The notes beneath the pieces were generated by a model. It did not search any database and was not told where the DNA came from. It saw only the letters and a program-made list of their open reading frames with translations. Below, piece by piece: positions 22,105 through 32,766 of a stretch of DNA of 64,000 nucleotides (the stretch's first letter is position 1; every line of letters begins with the position of its first letter). Location of the stretch: contig CM037879.1 of assembly GCA_021292165.1 (NCBI GenBank), positions 267,091,160-267,155,159 on the forward strand, given 5' to 3'. The DNA comes from Shinisaurus crocodilurus. Taxonomy: Eukaryota; Chordata; Lepidosauria; Squamata; Shinisauridae. A program made the position numbers and the translations under genes.

Positions 22105-23334
22105 CAGGGGTGCACAACCTGTGGTCTGGGGCTTGCATCTGCCCCCCAGCCTTACTGCAGCCCCCCCGCCATGGGTGCCCTAATCCCCACTGCTAGACAA
22201 CATCGATGAGGAAGAAGGACAACTTGTAGGGTGGCCATGGGTCCTCTTTTACAGAGGGCAGTCCTCTCTTTGAAGGACTGCCAGAGGACTGTCCTCAATT
22301 TTGAAGGTGTCCTCTGTTTGAAGGCTGTTCAGTCCCTGTCCCATTTAAAGATAAAGAAGCATCAGAAGGAAGAGCTGGGCCTTGAAGCTGCTCATCAACA
22401 GCCCCTGAACAGCCGACTGAGCAGGCATACAGGTCATCTGGTCACAGTCATTCACACTATGGCGAAATATACTGTATTTCTATTTAAATTATAATAATAT
22501 TGTCTAAATATTATTAGACAATATTACTACTACGCCAGTGTGGCCTAGTGGTGAGAGTGTTGGACTGGAACTCAGGAGATCCAGGTTCTATTCCCCGCTT
22601 GGCCATGAAACTCACTGGGTGACTTTGGGCCAGTCACTGACTCTCAGCCTAACCTACCTCACAGGGTTGTTGTGAGGATAAAATGGAGAGGAGGAGGAGG
22701 ATTATGTAAGCCGCCTTGGGTTCCTTGCAGGGAAAAAGGCAGGGTATAAATATAATAAATAAATAAATAAATTTGCATTGATACATATAAATTGGCATAT
22801 GCAAATTTTATGCAAATCGGCACCCTCTTTTGTCCTCATTTTAGTCATGCATTTCCTCTTTTTTGGCAATTCATAAGTGACCATCCTAAGAACAGGCTGT
22901 AATTCTAGAGGCCATTCTGCTATCCAGCCGTTTCTCCAAATGTGAGAAAAAGTGTAAGAGAAAAGAAACAGCCTAGAAGATTTTGTAACTAACTTTTAAC
23001 CCAAGCAATTGTTACTTGTATCTTTCTTTTGAAGGAGAGAGAGGTGTTGCATTTTTATAGATATAGATATTGCTTTGAATTGTGGAAAGGTTTATCCCTA
23101 TGGGCCCCCAGTAGAAGATGGGGGACACAGGACAAGAGAAAGATGGAGAAAGAAGGAGGAAGTTAGTGGAAGGAAAATGTGGTAAAGAAGGTTTTAGAAA
23201 TAAAGTAAAGAAGGCTCTCCACTCCATCACTGAGAGATCTTCATACAGATCTCTGAGATGTGGGTGTGTGTCTGTTTATGTGCACCCCCTGAAAAAGTAT
23301 CACATGCAGCCCTCAAAACGGTTTCACACCCCTG
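22105..23334. mobile_element. hAT-like element with nested insertions
   Basis: CAGGGGTGCACAACCTGTGG at the left faces inverted ...GGTTTCACACCCCTG at the right (23,334). Inside are a TAGGGTGGCCA-type element (about 22,223-22,890) and a Sauria SINE. No matching target duplication is seen. Confidence 0.5.
22534..22772 (+). mobile_element. Sauria-type SINE
   Basis: gccagtgtggcctagtggtg head, complete body, aataaataaataaata tail. Confidence 0.92.
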
Positions 23335-23980
23335 ATCTAGATTGTGTCACTTGGGAACATCATTGATGCAAAAGAAAAAGAAGAATTAGAGAATCGTGTT
23401 TAGATCAAATTAATATGCATTCTAGCCAATGTAGCTTTTACATTTGAATTGCACAAGGCAGAAATGCAAAAACAGATTTCAGCATTGATTGTGAAAATGG
23501 CCCTAGGAGGAGAAGCCCTAGAAAACAAAGAAGCAACCCATCTGCCATTATAAGCAATGGACAGAGTACACTGTTTATTTTTTCTGCTTTCAGCTTCAAT
23601 TTGGCATGCTAAAAATCAATTATTTGGTGTTCTCCTTCTTCTCCCAGAGTGCTTCTCTATTGCTCCTTGTTTTCATTAATCTCAAAGTACTTATCTAGAC
23701 AGAAGAATTGCATGCTGTTCCTGCGAATGGAGAAATCTAACATCCACGTTTTTGTGTTTTGACTGGCAGAGCCCCATGGAGAGACAGCCAGATTATTTCT
23801 GTTATGTCACTGCCGGTGCACCCTTTACTTGTTCAAAGCTAGAGTGGTGAACTGTGAGTGAGGTGTGTGGTTGTGTGTGTGTATGGACTCTGTGTCCATA
23901 GAATCCTAATTCAGGAAGGAACCAAAGGGCGTACCAAGTCCAAGCTCCTACACAAAAGGTAGAGATGAGCACTAATTCAC
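23335..23980. other. no feature recognised
   Basis: About 650 bp, AT-rich, no repeat match within the window and no credible frame. Confidence 0.4.
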
Positions 23981-23983
23981 TTA

Positions 23984-24108
23984 GGGTGCAATCCTAGGCA
24001 TGCTTAGACAGAAAAAAGTCCTACATCTCCCAGCCAATCATGCTGGCTGGGGAATGCTGGGAGTTGTGGCACTTTTTTTTTTGTCTGCACATGCATAGGA
24101 TTGCACCT
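23984..24108. mobile_element. palindromic MITE with 3-bp TTA target duplication (PIF/Harbinger-like)
   Basis: GGGTGCAATCCTAGGCATGC pairs with ...GCATAGGATTGCACCT. TTA flanks at 23,981-23,983 and 24,109-24,111. Same family as 1,588 and 43,865. Confidence 0.75.
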
Positions 24109-24129
24109 TTAGCCTATCACAGATACATG

Positions 24130-24752
24130 GGAAGCGCGATCCTATCACTGCCAGCCTCGATGCGCATACAACTCTGAACTTGGAGGCTCACATGCATTCA
24201 ATGCATGACGCGAGGTGTGGCGGTGGCGACCTTCACCACCCCGTGCCTCGCACCCTGCATTTCATCTAGATGAGTGTTCTCCAACCTTGGGTCCCCAGAT
24301 GTTTTTTGGCCTACAACTCCCAGCATGCCCCAGCCAGCACAGCTGGCTGGGGCATGCTGGGAGTTGTAGGCCAAAAAACATCTGGGGACCCAAGGTTGGA
24401 GAACACTCACCTGGACGGCTGTTTTCAGCCCTCTAGATGAAGCTCTTTGGAGGGGGAGGGAAGGCGGCTGGGGCACCATTTGGATACTGCCGTGAGCCAT
24501 CGCCCCCAGCCCCCTCCACTCCTCACCCCCCAGCATGCCCCTTTTCCTCCTCTCCAGGGCCAATTTGCGACCTCAGAGAGGCAGCCGGTGTGGTTCTTTC
24601 CATGCCAGCTGAGAGGGGGGTGGGACGGGAGCTCCACATTCAGTAGTCCCAGGGCAGCTCCGAGCTCCACAGGACCTCGGAGCTGGGACTCCGAGTAATC
24701 CTATGCCCCCGCCCCCCAGGCAAGGTCGGAGGGCTGTAGGAATGCGCCCTCA
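24130..24752. mobile_element. GC-rich element K with nested hAT MITE
   Basis: Left end gaagcgcgatcctatcac and right end gaggaatgcgccc-like tail (gggctgtaggaatgcgccct) resemble the 1,588-family termini. The right 60 bp (cccaggcaaggtcggagggc) is shared with 34,010-34,467. A 137-bp hAT MITE sits inside. Confidence 0.5.
24272..24408. mobile_element. palindromic hAT MITE
   Basis: GAGTGTTCTCCAACCTTGGG ... CCCAAGGTTGGAGAACACTC with an almost perfect hairpin. Same family as 11,901 and 63,311. The flanks (atctagat / acctggac) agree only partly. Confidence 0.85.
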
Positions 24753-25119
24753 GAATATTTTATTTAATCCTCCAAGGAATGTGTGAAAAAGTAAGGTTAA
24801 AAAAAAAAGGCATCAAGGGGGCTCTCTGGCACACTCTCCATCAAAGTGTGTGCGTGTGTGTAAAGTAAAACAGGCTCATCTTTCCCCCTCTTTTACTATT
24901 TCATTTATATGTAAATGATTGGACACAGAATGACAAAATAGTGCTTATTTTCCTCCATGGGCTTTTTCACACACAGTCGCTTTTACATTGTATGCCAGTG
25001 ATGTGGTGCTTTTGTAATCTGTACAAGTCGGTGCCAGTCCAATACATTTCGTTGCCAGAAGTGGAACCCAAATGCCCCCCCCCATCCCACCTGCTAGGGC
25101 ATCACCTTAAAAAGTAACA
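24753..25119. other. no feature recognised
   Basis: About 370 bp without repeat or frame; a short GTGTGT stretch occurs near 24,848. Confidence 0.4.
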
Positions 25120-25365
25120 GGGTACCAGTTTGCATGATCTCTGGAGCCCACTGTGACTTAAATAAATAAGCCACAGTGGGTTGTGGCATTTGTCGGCTGC
25201 CATTGTGAATATTCAAGCCATGGCAGGCGGTTGCTGCCACTTATCATGATGTATGAGCCCAGGCAGGGTGGCCTTCTACAGCCCATGGGTTCTGGATGGC
25301 TTGTTACCCATGACAACAAGCTACCCTGCTGCCCGGGTTTGCACATCAAGATAAGCCGCCCACTT
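25120..25365. mobile_element. family J element
   Basis: Inverted ends agtttgcatgatc and gggtttgcacatcaa, with internal ccacagtgggttgtgg. The same sentence-like blocks appear at 4.2 kb. Confidence 0.55.
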
Positions 25366-26469
25366 AGGCGTCATACTCTTATGTCATTATAACGTATTAC
25401 TAGAAACTCTTTAAACTGGATGAAACACACTACCAGGAAAATGTTCTCTGGAAAAAAGAAAAAGGATAGATCTAGAAATAATTGAATGTCACAGTGTGAG
25501 CTTAAACTACAGGCATATGACATCAGTCCCGAAAATTCAAGACACTGGAGTCCAGTCCAGACAAAAAATATATCATATGCTGCGGGGTTATTTTTCTAAT
25601 GAAGACAAGGAGTCAATTTGGGCTTATTTTATTCTAATCGTATCTCCTCTTTATTAAAATTAATCACACCCTTGAGAGCTATGTTCATGATTTAACCAGT
25701 GTTCAAATGATGCCCTCTTCAAGGCTGATGCCAGAAAATTCCACTAGAACAATGCTTATATATCTGTAGAGTTTAGGCAATTAAGAACTTTTGTAATTAT
25801 GCACTCTTTTGTGTCATATGCACAATAGCTAGGGAGAAATTCACTGAGAAAACGTGTCAGGGCCTGGCAGGGTTAGAGGCAATTGCATAGCCCAAACAGG
25901 CTAGTGGTCAGGCTCCTGAGGAAGTGAGGCGAATCTGTTTAGCATGTCATCTGTTTCAGAGACAAGTTGCTCAGACTGAGGAGCCAAGCTTTGGAGAGTT
26001 CTATAAGGATAGTGGGGCTCCAATTGGCTGCCTAGGTCACCTGATTCCTTCTCGGCTGACTGCAGTTTCCCTTCTCACCACTGTCAGAGGGGGCACTGTG
26101 GAGCAGCAAGGCTCAGGCTGGCCAGCCCTTCCATGAGTAAGCTGTCTTGCTGGTGCATAGAGGAAGGTTTTCAGTCTTCTTGCCTGATTCCCTAGTTTGA
26201 GGCTGCTGACTCGGGATAAAAACCTAGAGAGCTTGGCCAATAGAGATGATTAGTTAAAACAGCTTATCTCCAATCTAATTGAGAGACATTTGCTGCACAT
26301 GGTGTTGCCAAGATTCACTGTGGCTCCGCCGAAACGGTGAATGAAATTTGCTGGAACAAATGCAGTGGATTGTAAATCGTGGACATGCATTTAATGCTCT
26401 GCTTTTCTTTATTGGAGGGTTTTTTTTTTTTTAAATGTTCTGGATTTTATTCCGGTAGCTGTAAGAAGT
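25366..26469. other. unassigned; possible old LTR fragment
   Basis: From about 25,855 (tgtcagggcctggcagggtt) the base composition becomes GC-richer, with a gggataaaaacc motif at 26,214. It could be part of an LTR, but no partner copy exists in the window. The rest is single-copy-looking. Confidence 0.3.
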
Positions 26470-26702
26470 GAGGGGTTGTAGTTCAGCAGTAGAGCACATG
26501 GCTTTGCCTGTAGAAGAAGGTCCCGGGTTCAATTCCTGGCTTCTTCAGGTAGAAATCCTGCCTGAAGCCCTGGAGAGTCACTGTGTTGACAATGACTGGG
26601 TTTGCACAACACTAGCCACTGTGGCTTAACATGTTGTGCGAACCCAGCCAATGTTGGGCTAGCTGGACCAAGGTGTTGGTCCTTGGTCCAGCTTCCTTGG
26701 TG
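26470..26702 (+). mobile_element. tRNA-headed SINE (alanine-type), interrupted
   Basis: The head ggggttgtagttcagcagta ... gggttcaattcctggc has A- and B-box-like motifs. The body continues after a 56-bp family J mini-element at about 26,592-26,647 (tgggtttgcacaacac / gttgtgcgaaccca). It is not a tRNA gene, because the anticodon arm and acceptor do not close. Confidence 0.7.
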
Positions 26703-26884
26703 TTGACATTTTGTGATGGCTTTATTAGTTAAGTAATAAAACCTTTGATAATGATGTCTATAAAGAATAAATACTGTTGTAAATGGGGTGTTGTTGTTTT
26801 TTGTCCATCCTGTTCCTTTACCCACAATGAAGCTATGCTGTCCACAATTCCTTTTAGTGTGTTAGGTTATAGCTTGTGATGAGT

Positions 26885-27005
26885 CCTGGGGTAGGCAACC
26901 TGTTGTCCTCCAGACATTTTGGACTATAGTTCCCATAACCCCTGACCCTGCAGGCTGGGGCTTGTGGTAGTTGTAGTCCAAAACATCTGGAAGGCACTAG
27001 GTGTC
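26885..27005. mobile_element. palindromic hAT MITE, old copy
   Basis: gcaacctgttgtcctccaga pairs with ctggaaggcactaggtgtcc. A diverged relative of 12,893. Confidence 0.65.
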
Positions 27006-28137
27006 CTACTTGACCAATATATTGAAGAAGTCATTGGAACTATTCTGCCCTGAGCCCAGCTCAAGGAACACCATGCCCTACTGCAAAACTTTCAGACTTT
27101 AGCAGGGCGGCAGTGCGCTAAAACTTCCAGGGCTAGAACCAGGGACCTTTGGCTCTGTGCACAGGTATCCCATGTCATCATGAGCTATCAAAACTGCAGC
27201 TTGGAGCATCTTCCGGGCCATGAAGTACTCTCAGACCCTGTCCGCTCAGGTTGGCTGCTGGGCCCTCCTGGTCAGAAAGAGCTATAAAAGACTTTCTGTC
27301 TGGGCTGGGACCTTGCCTGAGCAGCAAGGTCTTCCTGGCTCTGGTGGACCTCTGCTCTGTTCCTCAGCTCTCTCTCACTTGGCTTGATCTTTTGGCTCTG
27401 GACCCCCCGGCTCACCTCTCCCTACGCTTCAGACCTGATAGCTGGTGAAATGGTGAAGCAATCAACTTACTGCCTGGCTGTGGACTGAGCATTCAACAGG
27501 AGGTCAGTAATCTAAATAGTGCCATATTAGGAGTGTTGCATGAATGAACTTTCAGTTGGGGCTGGTCACACACTGATGTGGGTTATTATTCCTGGAGAAA
27601 TTCTCTATTCTAAAAAGTAGGCAACAGAATGATGAGCTGGATTTTAATTGTAGATTCCCTCACTGTTCTGTGAATTTAGGCATTCAGAACATGCATCAGT
27701 TGATACTCTTTGGGCTGTAAACCTATGCTTGCAGAAGTGAGAAGTGAGTAATTTCTCCACAATGTATGTAGCTTTGCACAATTGACTTGGGTATTTGCTA
27801 GCTTTGTATAATTTTCTTTCGAGATTGCCATTCCTAGCCGTATTGGCCACTGCCTACGGCTAGAGATTACTGTTGATGGGCCAGTTGTTGATCAACCGTG
27901 ACAGCTGCTCTGGACTTAAGAAAGAAATACAATAAACAGAACCTAATTGCACTTGGGCTTCCACCGCAGAATTATAATCCTATTTATGACATCACAGTTG
28001 GTTGCTGTGGGAACAATATTAGTATCATGAGAGAGACTTACAGAGAGCTCAAGCGAGGGAAGAAGCAGCTGGAGCAAATGACCTTTCTTTCTTTTGCAAA
28101 AATAGGGCTCCTGTTTTCATACAAAAACATGGTTTCT

Positions 28138-28139
<2 letters not shown>
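27006..28139. other. unassigned; GC-rich stretch with TATA-like motif
   Basis: 27,030-27,480 is GC-richer and includes agctataaaagac at 27,282-27,294 followed by a C/T-rich leader. It resembles an LTR or promoter fragment, but I find no second copy. 27,480-28,139 shows nothing recognisable. Confidence 0.3.
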
Positions 28140-28142
<3 letters not shown>

Positions 28143-28175
<33 letters not shown>

Positions 28176-28178
28176 AGA
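28143..28178. repeat. (GA)n microsatellite
   Basis: About 15 GA units. Confidence 0.95.
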
Positions 28179-28189
28179 ATGACCAAGGG

Positions 28190-28615
28190 AAGCGCAGAAG
28201 GTACACATGGTTGTTTCTAAAAAGGATTGCTTAAAAGTTTTCCACTGGCCATCATGGAGCTGCTTTGACAAAGCAAAGCCACATATGGAAAGAATGCTCT
28301 TGCATGTGTGATTCATGGATTTCCGGTTTGGTATGGTGGCTTTCCCCCCTCCCTACTTTCATGAATGAATCTATACTTTCCTTTCATGTAAATATTGTGG
28401 TTCTTCTGTCACTCAAAGTGGCTGTCTCTTTAGATTTGTGGCAGAACTACCCATTATATGAAATATGGGTCTGTCACTGAAAACTGAAGCAACTATGTTG
28501 AGCTCCTCCCTCCCGCTTCGTAACGTGCAGCATAACTTACCTGGAATGCTAATGTCATGTTGCTGAATGTTTCCCCATCCCTGCTACCTCCAGCCAATGA
28601 CATTTCAGGGTAATT
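28190..28615. other. no feature recognised
   Basis: About 430 bp without credible frame or repeat. Confidence 0.4.
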
Positions 28616-28619
28616 CATC

Positions 28620-28770
28620 TATTATTTATTTAAAGTATTTTTAACCCACTCCTCAGCCAAAAAAGGCTCCTGGACCAGTTTACATATAATCAGTAAAACA
28701 AGACAGTGCCTGCCTGCAGACTTACAATCTAAAAGCCACAACACACAAGGAAAGAGGAATGGGGAAGGAA
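28620..28770 (-). mobile_element. LINE 3'-end fragment
   Basis: ttatttatttaaagtatttttaaccca then ccagtttacatataatcag and gacttacaatctaaaagcc, a typical L2-like antisense tail. Confidence 0.55.
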
Positions 28771-29040
28771 GAGGGGAAAAAAAATTAAGTATTTCAACAG
28801 GGCTGGATGGTGGAATAGCCCTGCTTGCTTGCTTCTCACTCTCATCTTCCTCATTATAGCCTACTAGAATGGTTACTGCTGGTGACAGTGGAGGGAGGAG
28901 AAACCTTCATGGGGGTGGTCTTCAGCAAGGCTGATGGAAGTGATGACAGCAGAACAAGAGTTAGGTTGCACTAGGCATAATTTTTGGTGTGGGGGAGGCC
29001 CTCGATGTAGAGTTGCTGTGGTTTTTATAATGTGTAATAG

Positions 29041-29273
29041 AGAGCCAGTGTGGTGTAGTGGTTAGAGTGTTGGACTGGGACTCAGGAGACCTGGGTTTAA
29101 GGCCCCACTCAGCCATGAAGCTCCCTGGGTGACTTTGGGCCAGTGACTGACTCTCAGCCTAACCTACCTCACAGGGTTGTTGCTAGGATAAAATGGGGAG
29201 GAAGAGGATCATGTAAGACACCTTGGGTTCCTTGCAGGAAAAAAGCGGGATATAAATATAATAAATAAATAAA
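29041..29273 (+). mobile_element. Sauria-type SINE
   Basis: Complete copy from agagccagtgtggtgtagtg to ataaataaataa, abutting an L1 relic. Confidence 0.92.
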
Positions 29274-29640
29274 AACTCCACCACATATGAGCATATGTAC
29301 CTATTTCCTGACATCCTCTCCAACAAAGTGCGGAGCAATTGTTATCTATTCTATTTAATTTTACTGGAGTTAGGTACCATCTCCATATTATTTTATAGAA
29401 ATTCTCCTTTATCCTAGTTGACATAACTTTCACAATCTATCTATCCCATATATTGCTCCAGCCCACTTTCAAGGTCACCTCTTCAAATTCATTATCCCAT
29501 ACTGTCTTTAGATGGTCATCTTGTTCTTCTGCTTTTTGAATCAATCTGTATAAATCCCTTGTTATACCTCTACATTGTCTCAAGTTTATCCCATTGGAAT
29601 ATGAACCTGTATGTGTCTGGACTTGACAAATCACATACCA
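29274..29640 (-). pseudogene. L1 LINE ORF2 C-terminal relic
   Basis: Two minus-strand frames, 29,634-29,437 and 29,433-29,274, carry pieces of the L1 ORF2 tail: DLYRLIQKAEEQDDHLKTVW, then NFYKIIWRWYLTPVKLNRI and the CWRG..EIG...HMWW cysteine/histidine motif of vertebrate L1 proteins. A frameshift separates them, and the SINE at 29,041-29,273 cuts off the 3' end. The endonuclease and catalytic domain are absent, so it cannot be active. Confidence 0.75.
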
Positions 29641-30345
29641 GGTAGAACCAGTGGAGAAGAGCCACGAGGCCCAGGATCATCAGAGTCCAGTACATGGGGA
29701 GAGAGGTGTGCCATTTTAATATTTTGCCCCAAAGATCTAATACGGGTCTTCAAAATGCAGGTTAAACACAATTAGATAAATTATTCCATTAAAAGTCTTG
29801 AGCATTCCCCCAAATACATAAAATCCCCCAAATACTGACTGGAATTATAAAACTGTACTTACTATGATTTGTGCATATACCTTATAGGAAATAATTATTC
29901 ATTCTCAGATGGCGATACTTGAAAACCTCTCTCATTTAAAAATATACACGCATTTCAGCTTTAGCTCTGCTTCCAGCTAGGCTCCAGTTTTGAAATTGGT
30001 TGGGCTTGTTTCTGTACAAAATAGGAATGCTGCCACTGGTGCTCAGACAATTGTGTGACCGATGGGGCCATGGTTCATTTGGAGATCTGAGATCGGGATT
30101 AAAGGATCCAGTCAAACATCTTGATAAAGCAACAAAGTTTTATCTATCGGAAATCCAGTAACAATGAATTCCCCCTCCCCTTGCCTTAATGGTTGTATCA
30201 CCCCTTTGTCCCTACTTGTTGGTTCTTGACTGAAGTTGCTGTGTGTACTCATAGTGTCTTAGCTGGAATACTGCACCTGCTTGCTTCTCTGGTGACTTCC
30301 ACATAACAGGCCTCCTGCTCTTGCCTGCCCCCGCAGCTGTTCTGT
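29641..30345. other. no feature recognised
   Basis: About 700 bp, AT-rich, without credible genes. Confidence 0.4.
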
Positions 30346-31315
30346 GGGTGGGTTTGCACATCACCACAACCCATTGTGGTGATTTGCCACATGGGTTGGT
30401 TGTTCTGCGAAGCACCCATGATGAGCCCGACAGATGATTGGGCTCATCGTGGGTGCTTCACTCCCTAACTCCCCCTCCTTCCCCCTCGGTCCTCCAGTTG
30501 GTATCCCAGGGGACACCGTGGGAGGGCGAGTCTCCTCTCCCTTCCTGCTGCAAAGCTGAGTTGTTTTCAGCTTGCCGCGGCTGTTCTGTCCCTTTAAATC
30601 CCCCCCCCCGAGATCAGGAAAGCCAGCTTGACAGCCAGCTTCCCTGAACCCTGCTTGGGCAGCCACCAGCTCCCTCCTCAAAGTGCCAAAGCGGCACCTT
30701 GGAGGGGCTGCCCAGCATTCCCCCCCCAATTTTTGTGCACCCAGAAATGGGAGCACAAAATGGGAGCATTTTAAGCTTCTGCTGGGACCCCATGCAGGGG
30801 GCGGTTTTCCCGCTGCCCAGGGGTGACAGGTACCTTTCCTACATAGTGCCCAGCAGAGGCATGAAAACCCTTTCCCCCCAGGCTTTCTCTTGACAGATTG
30901 GAGAAGCTGATCGGATCGGTTAAGGGAAACCCAAGCTGCGAGGGATCTTCTGCTGAGAAGGGGGTGTTTGGGGGGATTCCCCCCCTTCTCAGAAAGACCC
31001 TCAACTTTTCAAGTTCCCTCCCTTTAGTACCCATGGGGAAGCCACTTTTGCACTTTCCCCCAACCTTCTAGGGGCTGGGGAAAGGCTAAAAGTGTGTCCT
31101 CCCCCACTTTTTAAAAGGAAACAGAGTTAACAGTTCACTGATAGATGGCTGTCAAAACTCAAATGTCCCTTTAAAATGGGGGGTTTGAGTGGTAAGTGGG
31201 TGGATTTGTACTGGGCCATACCTCTGAGTATGTCTCAGTCCAAATCCCCGAGATCCCCCTCAAAAACCCCATTTTTAAGGGTGGGTGGGTTGTTGTGTCG
31301 TGCGGACCCAGTCTG
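30346..31315. mobile_element. long family J element
   Basis: Ends gtgggtttgcacatcaccac and ggttgttgtgtcgtgcggaccc are inverted. The interior is GC-rich and non-coding, with a hairpin (gcacccatgatgagcccgac / gattgggctcatcgtgggtgc) at 30,413-30,456. TCTGTG occurs just outside both ends. Confidence 0.55.
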
Positions 31316-31692
31316 TGCCTTGATGATCAGGCAGGTTCCTAGCCCAGTCTTATCGATTGTGACAATGGTTGAATTCCCTCTTCAGAAAGAGAGAAAACCT
31401 CTTCCCTCTTCTCATCGCCTACCTCTTCGTTTCTCCTTTCTTGCTTCCTTTTTCCTCTCCTTTCTTGCCCTCCCCTCCCCAACCACCTTCTTTAACCACC
31501 CTCCTCTCAACCTTACACGCCCCCCCATCTGTTGTCTTGACTCTCCTGCTTCCCAACAATCCATCTTCCTGGCCGTGGAGGGTCACTCTTAGCACCCCCA
31601 CCCCAGCGGGGAATACTTCAGCAACCTTCCCCTGTCTGGTATCGCTGTCCTGTTAGCAGTGATAGCACCAGGTAGGATGCATTCCATACATT

Positions 31693-31856
31693 CAGGGCCG
31701 GTGCAAGGCAGTTTGGTGCAATTTGGTGCCCTAGGCAAGATCAGATATTTAGCGCCCCCCCTTCCCACTTGAGCCCTCCCTCCCTATTTCTGGCACCCCC
31801 TTTAGCCCTGCGCCCTAGGCAGCTGCCTAGTTGGCCTAATGGCAGCACTGGCCCTG
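31693..31856. mobile_element. hAT MITE, 8-bp target duplication CATACATT
   Basis: CAGGGCCGGTGCAAGG ... GCAGCACTGGCCCTG flanked by CATACATT at 31,685-31,692 and 31,857-31,864. Same end family as the 2,845 element without the CpG-rich body. Confidence 0.95.
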
Positions 31857-31874
31857 CATACATTCCCTCATTAG

Positions 31875-32020
31875 CAGTGCTTTTTTTCTGGAGAAAAAGG
31901 TACCGGAACTCTTGGATTACATTTCCTCGGGAGTAGATGGCGATTAAATTGTAATGCAATTAATAGAAGAAAAGGTGCTGGAACTCAGTTCCGGTGAGTT
32001 CCACCAGAAAAAAAGCCCTG
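31875..32020. mobile_element. palindromic hAT MITE, 8-bp target duplication CTCATTAG
   Basis: CAGTGCTTTTTTTCTGG ... CCAGAAAAAAAGCCCTG with inner arms accggaactc and gagttcca. CTCATTAG occurs at 31,867-31,874 and 32,021-32,028. Confidence 0.92.
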
Positions 32021-32224
32021 CTCATTAGTAATTCTGTTTCCCCACCCTCACAAGGTCTTGTGCCTTGCAAAGGCTACTTAAGACTCCTACAACATATATA
32101 CAGCAATGATACACCTGACATTTTTTTCTGGAGACTGCAGCATGCATATTGCAATCTGATATCTGATTTTGTGAGGTGCAATTGAAGGCATTTTCACCTA
32201 TCACTACCCTAATGTCTATGCTAT

Positions 32225-32485
32225 AAAGAGAATGTATAAAGATCAAGAAATTATAAAATACAGGAAAACTAGAATATTTTGGTCATATAATGAGAAATGA
32301 AAAACATAGACCATTGCAGCTGATTATACAAAGGAAAACAAATGGGAAAAGAAGTGTAGGGAGAAGGAGGAGGTCTTGGCAGAAAAACCTTAAGGAATGG
32401 TTTGGGGGCAATACAGTGTCATTGTTTAGAGCAGCCATATCTAAAGACTGTTTAGCCATGATGATGTCCAACCTCTGGTAGGAGA
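32225..32485 (+). pseudogene. RTE-like non-LTR retrotransposon C-terminal fragment
   Basis: The frame from about 32,290 gives RPLQLIIQRKTNGKRSVGRR, SWQKNLKEWFG and LFRAAISKDCLAMMMSNL. This matches the C-terminal signature of RTE/jockey-like endonuclease-reverse transcriptase proteins (GHI-R...LQLI-QGK--GKR--GRR..SWL-NL..W). The upstream part is missing. It is a different family from the 34.9 kb copy. Confidence 0.7.
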
Positions 32486-32486
32486 G

Positions 32487-32523
32487 GGGGGAGGAGGAGG
32501 AGGAGGAGGAGGAGGAGGAGGAG
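32487..32523. repeat. (GGA)n microsatellite
   Basis: About 12 GGA units directly before a SINE. Confidence 0.95.
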
Positions 32524-32766
32524 AGCCAGTGTGGCGTAGTGGTGAGAGTGTTGGACTGGGGCTCGGGAGATCCGGGTTCTAGTCCCCGCTCAGCCATGAA
32601 ACTCACTGGGTGACTTTGGGCCAGTCCCTGACTCTCAGCCTAACCTACCTCACAGGGTTGTTGTGAGGATAAAATGGAGAGGAGGAGGACTATGTAAGCC
32701 GCCTTGGGTTCCTTGAAGGAAAAAAGGTGGGGTATAAATATAATAAATAAATAAATAAATAAATAA
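32521..32766 (+). mobile_element. Sauria-type SINE
   Basis: Head gagccagtgtggcgtagtgg, B box gggttctagtccc, tail (AAAT)n. Confidence 0.93.

Noticed and set aside
26470..26560. tRNA-Ala gene
   Set aside because: A- and B-box-like motifs are present, but the cloverleaf does not close and the sequence continues as a known repeated body.
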